Shown: positions 12,487 through 16,729 of the stretch, one piece after another
Layout of the letters: each line of letters starts with the position of its first letter
Numbering within the stretch: position 1 is the stretch's first letter
The notes under the pieces: generated by a model
Databases searched by the model: none
Seen by the model: the letters and a program-made list of their open reading frames with translations, nothing else
What the model was told of the DNA's origin: nothing
Assembly: GCA_041917855.1 (NCBI GenBank)
Contig: JAYRWT010000078.1
Coordinates: 1 to 16,729 of the forward strand
DNA: 16,729 nucleotides
DNA from: CALBLZ01 sp041917855
Lineage (GTDB): Bacteria; Patescibacteriota; UBA1384; CAILIB01
Direction: 5' to 3'
Program-made: the position numbers and the translations under genes

Positions 12487-13449
12487 ATGAAACGTGTTGT
12501 ATCCGGCATCAAGCCAACCGGGGATATTCACCTGGGAAATTACGTTGGAATGATTAAGCCAATGGTTGAGCTACAAGCCGACCACGAGTGCTTCTTTTTC
12601 ATTGCCGATCTGCACGCTCTTAACCAGATCAACGATGCCAAGGCACTGTCGGCAGGTGCGTTAGAAGTTGCCGCCTCGTACCTGGCACTTGGGTTGGACA
12701 CCAGCAAGGCAACGCTCTTTCGTCAGTCAGATGTGCTCGAAGATCAGCAGTTGGCGGTCATTCTTTCTACCCTTACAGGCTTAGGTTTACTGGACCGGGC
12801 GCACGCCGTTAAAGATGCCAAGGGTAAGGCCGCAGAGATTCATGCCGGTACCTACTACTACCCAATTCTGATGGCGGCAGATATCTTGCTGTATTTAGGT
12901 GAGGTAGTTCCGGTGGGCCAAGATCAGCTGCAGCACCTAGAGATCGCCCGTGATCTTGCCGATAAGTTCAACCGCGTATACGGCAATGTCTTCCCACTGC
13001 CAGAGGCCAAGGTTAACACCGGCTTTGAGAAACTTCCTGGTGTAGACGGTCAAAAAATGAGCAAGAGCTACGGCAATGTGATCGGTATTTTTGACTCTCC
13101 CGATATGATCCAGGCAGCCATTGCTAGGGTAGTAACTGATTCAAAAAATCCTGAAGAGCCAAAGAGTGAGGATAGTGTTATCTACCAGCTCTACCGCGCG
13201 GTGGGCACTCCAGAGCAGGTAGCTGATTTTGGTCAGCGTTTCCTTGGTGGTGGCATGGGCTATAAACAGGCAAAAGACGAGCTAGCTGCTGCCGTAGAGG
13301 CCTTTGTAGCACCACTACGCAACCGCAAGGCTGAACTCATGCAGAATCCTGACCATATCCGTGCGGTATTGGCTCAGGGGCGTGATCGCGTGCACCCAAT
13401 TGCGCAAGAAACCATGCGCAAGGTGAGGGAACTGACTGGCTTAGCATAA
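12487..13449 (+). CDS. trpS: tryptophanyl-tRNA synthetase
   Basis: Charges tRNA-Trp with tryptophan in the cytoplasm. The class I signatures are PTGDIHLGNY (10-19; the HIGH-type motif) and KMSKS (190-194), with GQDQLQH (144-150) and the substrate-pocket blocks between them. At 320 residues it fits the short bacterial TrpRS form. ATG 12487 is chosen because MKRVVSGIKPTG begins just as family members usually do. ATG 12478, adding three residues, is also possible. The longer open frame from 12397 lies almost entirely inside the M16 gene and is not used. It is followed by dnaB after 4 bp in the same operon. Confidence 0.96.
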   Translation: MKRVVSGIKPTGDIHLGNYVGMIKPMVELQADHECFFFIADLHALNQINDAKALSAGALEVAASYLALGLDTSKATLFRQSDVLEDQQLAVILSTLTGLGLLDRAHAVKDAKGKAAEIHAGTYYYPILMAADILLYLGEVVPVGQDQLQHLEIARDLADKFNRVYGNVFPLPEAKVNTGFEKLPGVDGQKMSKSYGNVIGIFDSPDMIQAAIARVVTDSKNPEEPKSEDSVIYQLYRAVGTPEQVADFGQRFLGGGMGYKQAKDELAAAVEAFVAPLRNRKAELMQNPDHIRAVLAQGRDRVHPIAQETMRKVRELTGLA

Positions 13450-13450
13450 T
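13442..13450 (+). promoter_or_regulatory. possible internal -10 motif before dnaB
   Basis: TAGCAT (13442-13447) ends 6 nt before the dnaB ATG at 13454, the same hexamer and nearly the same spacing as in front of trpS. The overlapping CATAAT (13445-13450) is a 5/6 -10 match but only 3 nt away. No Shine-Dalgarno is visible. An internal leaderless start is possible. Confidence 0.3.
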
Positions 13451-13453
13451 TTC

Positions 13454-14851
13454 ATGGCTGATCTGCGCACCCGTAAACCGCGAAGTGAGGGCGCGATGCC
13501 GCTTGAGCCGCAAGCAGTAACTGCTGGCCGTATGCTGCCTCAGGCACTTGATGCCGAGATTTCGCTACTTGGCTCACTATTTTTGGATGCCGAGGCCATC
13601 ATGCGTGTGGCCGATAGCGTGCGGCCCGAAGACTTTTACCGCCCAGAGCACGCTGCCATTTACGAGGTAATGCTTGGGTTATTTGAGCGCCACGTGCCAA
13701 TTGATTTGGTGACCGTAAATGAAGAGCTTGCAAGCCGTAAGCTAACAGATATGGTTGGTGGCCCCGCCAAGCTCTCCGCTCTGGTTAGTGCTGTGGCTTC
13801 CGCTACTAACGTAGTGCACTACGCTCAAATTGTGAGACAGAAAGCACTGCTGCGCCGCTTGATTTCTGCCTCTAACCAGATTGGTGAACTTGGGTTTCAG
13901 GAAGACCGTGAAGCCGAACGTATTCTGGACGAAGCTGAAACCACCCTCTTTGGTGTAACCCAGCGCTATCTAAAACAGAACTTTGTTTCCATTCGCTCAG
14001 TATTGGACGATAGCTTTGAGCGCCTTGGCATGTTGGCCAAGCAAGATGGAGCACTACGCGGTGTGCCAACCGGCTTTCGCTACCTAGACAGGTTACTAGG
14101 TGGCCTACAGCGCTCTGATTTGATTATTCTGGCTGCCCGTCCGTCTATGGGTAAAACCACCTTTGCCCTGAACATGGCTGAACATGCTGCCGTAAAAGAG
14201 GGCAAATCTGTTGGTATTTTCTCGTTAGAAATGTCCAAAGAACAGCTGGTAGATAAGATGATTTCATCTGTTGGAAAAGTAGACAGTTGGAAGCTGCGCA
14301 GTGGCCAATTAAGTGAGGACGAAATGGGTAGACTAATTGAGGCACAAGCAGAACTGGCCGAAGTTAAGCTCTTTATAGAAGATACTGCTGGCCTCAGTGT
14401 GATGGAGGTACGCACAAAAGCACGCCGTTTGCAGGCTGAACACGGTCTGGACATGTTGATGGTAGACTACCTACAGCTGATGCAGGGCAGCAGCAAGGCC
14501 AACGCGGACAACCGCGTACAGGAGGTATCTGAGATCTCTCGCTCGCTTAAAGCCTTAGCTAAAGAGCTAAATATTCCAATCCTAGCCCTATCCCAGCTAT
14601 CTCGTAGCGTAGAGGCCCGCAACGACAAGCGCCCAATGCTTTCAGATCTGCGTGAATCGGGCTCTATTGAGCAGGATGCGGACGTAGTGATGTTTTTGTA
14701 CCGTGACGACTATTACAATAAGAACAAAGAAGAGCACGATCATACCGTAGAAGTACTAGTTTCTAAGCATCGTAACGGCCCGACTGGTGATGTTAAGCTT
14801 TCTTCGCAGCTGCAGTACAGCCGCTTCTTTGATCTAGATATACGCCAGTAA
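13454..14851 (+). CDS. dnaB: replicative DNA helicase DnaB
   Basis: A 465-residue hexameric 5'-3' helicase that unwinds DNA at the replication fork. The N-terminal DnaB_N domain (about 30-135, starting MLPQALDAEISLLGSL) is joined by a linker to the RecA-like core: GFRYLDRLLGGL, Walker A ARPSMGKT (228-235), SLEMSKEQL (257-265), Walker B MLMVDYLQL (334-342), SQLSRSVEAR (380-389), DLRESGSIEQDAD (398-410), and the arginine-finger region KHRNGPTG (438-445). The length is normal and there is no intein. ATG 13454 is 4 bp after the trpS stop. The stop overlaps the next ATG by one base (TAATG), so translation of murT is probably coupled. Confidence 0.97.
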   Translation: MADLRTRKPRSEGAMPLEPQAVTAGRMLPQALDAEISLLGSLFLDAEAIMRVADSVRPEDFYRPEHAAIYEVMLGLFERHVPIDLVTVNEELASRKLTDMVGGPAKLSALVSAVASATNVVHYAQIVRQKALLRRLISASNQIGELGFQEDREAERILDEAETTLFGVTQRYLKQNFVSIRSVLDDSFERLGMLAKQDGALRGVPTGFRYLDRLLGGLQRSDLIILAARPSMGKTTFALNMAEHAAVKEGKSVGIFSLEMSKEQLVDKMISSVGKVDSWKLRSGQLSEDEMGRLIEAQAELAEVKLFIEDTAGLSVMEVRTKARRLQAEHGLDMLMVDYLQLMQGSSKANADNRVQEVSEISRSLKALAKELNIPILALSQLSRSVEARNDKRPMLSDLRESGSIEQDADVVMFLYRDDYYNKNKEEHDHTVEVLVSKHRNGPTGDVKLSSQLQYSRFFDLDIRQ

Positions 14852-16320
14852 TGCCAACCGCAGTTACTATCGCGCTTGCGCGCGCAATCGGGGCAGTGAT
14901 AAAAAAGCTGCGCCTTGGCAGTGGTTCAACTTGGCCTGGGGAGATTGCTTTACGGCTACAGCCAACCTTAATTAAGGAAATTCTTGAGAAGAACCCAGAA
15001 CTACAGGTGGTCTGTGTTGTTGGTACAAATGGTAAAACTACTACTAGCAAGTTACTCGTTCACGTGTTGCGTGGTCTGGGTAAGCGGGTAATCACTAACG
15101 ATACAGGAGCAAACCTGTTAAACGGTGTTGCCGCTACCCTGCTAGAGGCAACAGGTAGGGGGCTGCGCATTGCCGCTGATGTGGCCGTGCTTGAGCTAGA
15201 CGAGAACGTGTTGCCACGCCTATTAGAACACATTGAACCGAGTGCATTAGTTCTGCTTAACCTGTTCCGTGACCAGTTAGACCGCTATGGTGAAGTGCGT
15301 ACCATTGCTGACCGTTGGACAGAAGCGCTTGCCCGCCACACCTCGGTACGGCTGTATGTGAACGGGCAAGACCCTCTATTGGTTTGCCTCGGCTTAGCCG
15401 CCGCCAAGACTGGCTCAAAAGTAACATTTGTTGGCTTGCAAGAAGATGAAATTAAGGCGAAGGGAGTTGCAGAAGTTGGCGCAGAGGCAGATTCACAGTT
15501 CTGCCCGATCTGTGGTGAGCGTCTGCGCTATACCGCCGTTGCCTACTCACATATTGGTATTTTTAGCTGCCCCACAAAAGATCTAGCCACACCTAAGAAC
15601 CTTGTTACTCCGGCTAACCTCACGGTGCCGCTCGTCGGTCTCTTTAATCGCTACAACCTGGCAGCGGCGTTTGGCTTGCTGCACGGGGAGTTTAAGGTTT
15701 CAGAGGAGCAAGCTCAGCCGGTACTGAACACATTTACCGCCTCATTTGGTCGTCAGGAGACAGTGCGCTATAACGGTGCTGAAGTGGTCGTGCAGCTCTC
15801 AAAAAACCCAACTGGCTTTAACCAGTCAATTCAGGTAGTGCGCGAGCATACTGCGACACGCAAGCATGTGCTGGTAATTCTGAACGATAGAACTCCTGAC
15901 GGTAAAGACATTTCCTGGATCTGGGACACTCACTTCGAGGATTTACTGCAGTCGGCAACCTCGATTACGCTAACCGGCGATCGTGCCTATGATCTCGGTA
16001 TTCGGTTTGCCTACGCTGTAGGGGTAGGCGCGCGCGTGGCGCCAGTGCAGAGCAAGATGGTGCGCATGCCAAACTGGCAGCTTGAGGCGCGCCAGACCCT
16101 TGGAGGGATTGTTAGCCCAGATGCGCATGCTGCTGGGCAGGTAGTTTCAATATCTCACCCTGACATGCCCGAAATTAGAGTTGTGCCAAGCTTGCAAGCC
16201 GCGCTAGATTATGCCGCAGGGCAAGCCATAGCCGACGATGCACTGCTCTTTGTACTGCCAACCTACTCCGCCATGCTCGAAGTTCGAACAAAACTAACCG
16301 GTGAAGCAATTACCGTATGA
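14851..16320 (+). CDS. murT: MurT subunit of the lipid II isoglutaminyl synthase
   Basis: A Mur-ligase-like protein of 489 residues that, with GatD, amidates the D-Glu of lipid II to D-isoglutamine. The ATP loop VVGTNGKTTTSKLL (56-69) and NDTGANLLNG (83-92) belong to the Mur ligase central domain. The DUF1727-type C-terminal domain is seen in LSKNPTGFNQSIQVV (316-330) and LNDRTPDGKDISWIWD (344-359), which carries the acidic residue thought to support the GatD active site. The zinc-ribbon insertion FCPICGERLRY...FSCPTKD keeps C218, C221 and C240, but position 243, where family members have a fourth Cys (CPxC), is Lys. It overlaps dnaB by 1 nt and gatD by 4 nt. TATACG (14839-14844) ends 6 nt before its ATG. 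An intact pair implies an amidated, Gram-positive-type peptidoglycan. Confidence 0.95.
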   Translation: MPTAVTIALARAIGAVIKKLRLGSGSTWPGEIALRLQPTLIKEILEKNPELQVVCVVGTNGKTTTSKLLVHVLRGLGKRVITNDTGANLLNGVAATLLEATGRGLRIAADVAVLELDENVLPRLLEHIEPSALVLLNLFRDQLDRYGEVRTIADRWTEALARHTSVRLYVNGQDPLLVCLGLAAAKTGSKVTFVGLQEDEIKAKGVAEVGAEADSQFCPICGERLRYTAVAYSHIGIFSCPTKDLATPKNLVTPANLTVPLVGLFNRYNLAAAFGLLHGEFKVSEEQAQPVLNTFTASFGRQETVRYNGAEVVVQLSKNPTGFNQSIQVVREHTATRKHVLVILNDRTPDGKDISWIWDTHFEDLLQSATSITLTGDRAYDLGIRFAYAVGVGARVAPVQSKMVRMPNWQLEARQTLGGIVSPDAHAAGQVVSISHPDMPEIRVVPSLQAALDYAAGQAIADDALLFVLPTYSAMLEVRTKLTGEAITV

Positions 16321-16729
16321 GCAGGAAAAAACTGCAACTCGTTTGGCTCTATCCAGATTTAATGAATACCTATGGGGATCGAGGTAATGTGCTTATTTTG
16401 CGCACTAGGGCGGAGCAAATGGGTCTGCAGTTGGATGTTACTGAGGTGACTGTGGACGCTAAGCGCGCTGCAGATTTTGACGCTGCGATCACGGCAGCTG
16501 ACCTGTTCTTTATGGGCGGAGCACAAGATGCGCAGCAAGAGATTGTAGCTCGTGACCTGAGCAAATCAAGGCGAGAGCTACTGATTAGCAAGATTACAGA
16601 AGGAACGCCGGGGTTGTACATTTGTGGTGCCTATCAGCTGCTAGGAAGGGAGTACGTGGCGGCTAACGGAGCGCAGTTGCCAGGCTTAGGGGTATTCGAC
16701 TGCGTCACTAAAAGTGCACCTGTTTCAGA
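16317..16729 (+). CDS. gatD: GatD glutamine amidotransferase subunit, partial (3' end beyond window)
   Basis: The first 137 codons of a CobB/CobQ-like class I glutaminase. It starts LVWLYPDLMNTYGDRGNV (8-25), the usual GatD N-terminal block, then has LFFMGGAQDAQQ (63-74). The nucleophile Cys103 lies in YICGAYQLLG (101-110), equivalent to the CGxYQLLG motif. It supplies ammonia from glutamine to MurT for amidation of lipid II at the cytoplasmic face. The ATG at 16317 overlaps the murT stop (ATGA), which favours equal synthesis of the two subunits. The catalytic His and the C-terminus lie outside the window. Confidence 0.93.
   Translation, partial: MSRKKLQLVWLYPDLMNTYGDRGNVLILRTRAEQMGLQLDVTEVTVDAKRAADFDAAITAADLFFMGGAQDAQQEIVARDLSKSRRELLISKITEGTPGLYICGAYQLLGREYVAANGAQLPGLGVFDCVTKSAPVS

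Noticed and set aside
1..16729. CRISPR arrays, insertion sequences, tRNA or rRNA genes.
   Set aside because: I saw no regularly spaced direct repeats, no transposase or terminal inverted repeats, and no cloverleaf or rRNA-like segments, though I could not run a covariance search.

Overview
The window looks like chromosomal DNA from a small-genome bacterium with a Gram-positive-type envelope, most likely a member of the Patescibacteria/CPR, with Saccharibacteria (TM7) my best guess. This rests on: tightly packed genes with overlapping ends; a small sortase-type LPKTGG surface protein; a MurT/GatD lipid II amidation pair beside trpS and dnaB; and promoter -10 boxes sitting 6-9 nt in front of several start codons, which implies leaderless mRNAs. 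TGA is used as a stop (for example in the E1-like gene and murT), so the recoded CPR lineages are unlikely. Actinobacteria and Chloroflexi are not excluded.

Layout. Bases 179-541 (+) encode a short LPXTG-type protein. It converges, through a bidirectional terminator (575-603), on a five-gene minus-strand operon that reads 8690 to 607. In transcription order the operon holds a PaaK-like adenylate-forming enzyme, a ThiF/E1-like protein, an Acg-type nitroreductase, and two tandem paralogous membrane histidine kinases. No response regulator is present. A divergent gene (8716-9810, +) encodes an atypical NAD-binding SDR-like protein. The 25-bp gap between the two carries a palindromic -10 element that can serve both directions.

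Bases about 9833-10331 hold a compositionally distinct single-gene unit on the minus strand. It has a near-consensus sigma-70 promoter, a structured 5' UTR, a strong Shine-Dalgarno, a C-ending-codon-rich ORF of unknown function and a GC-rich 3' hairpin. Next come an RNHCP zinc-ribbon protein and a HIT-family protein (both minus). From 11193 onward runs a plus-strand housekeeping operon: M16 metallopeptidase, trpS, dnaB, murT and a gatD that is cut by the window end.

The most interesting part is the PaaK-like / E1-like / nitroreductase / SDR-like neighbourhood. Each protein belongs to a recognisable superfamily, but the combination matches no pathway I can name. The E1-like and nitroreductase genes overlap by ATGA and look like a split version of the mycobacterial ThiF-nitroreductase fusion (Rv1355c/MoeY type). 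Co-transcription with two sensor kinases suggests a regulated small-molecule or modification pathway. Its substrate is unknown.
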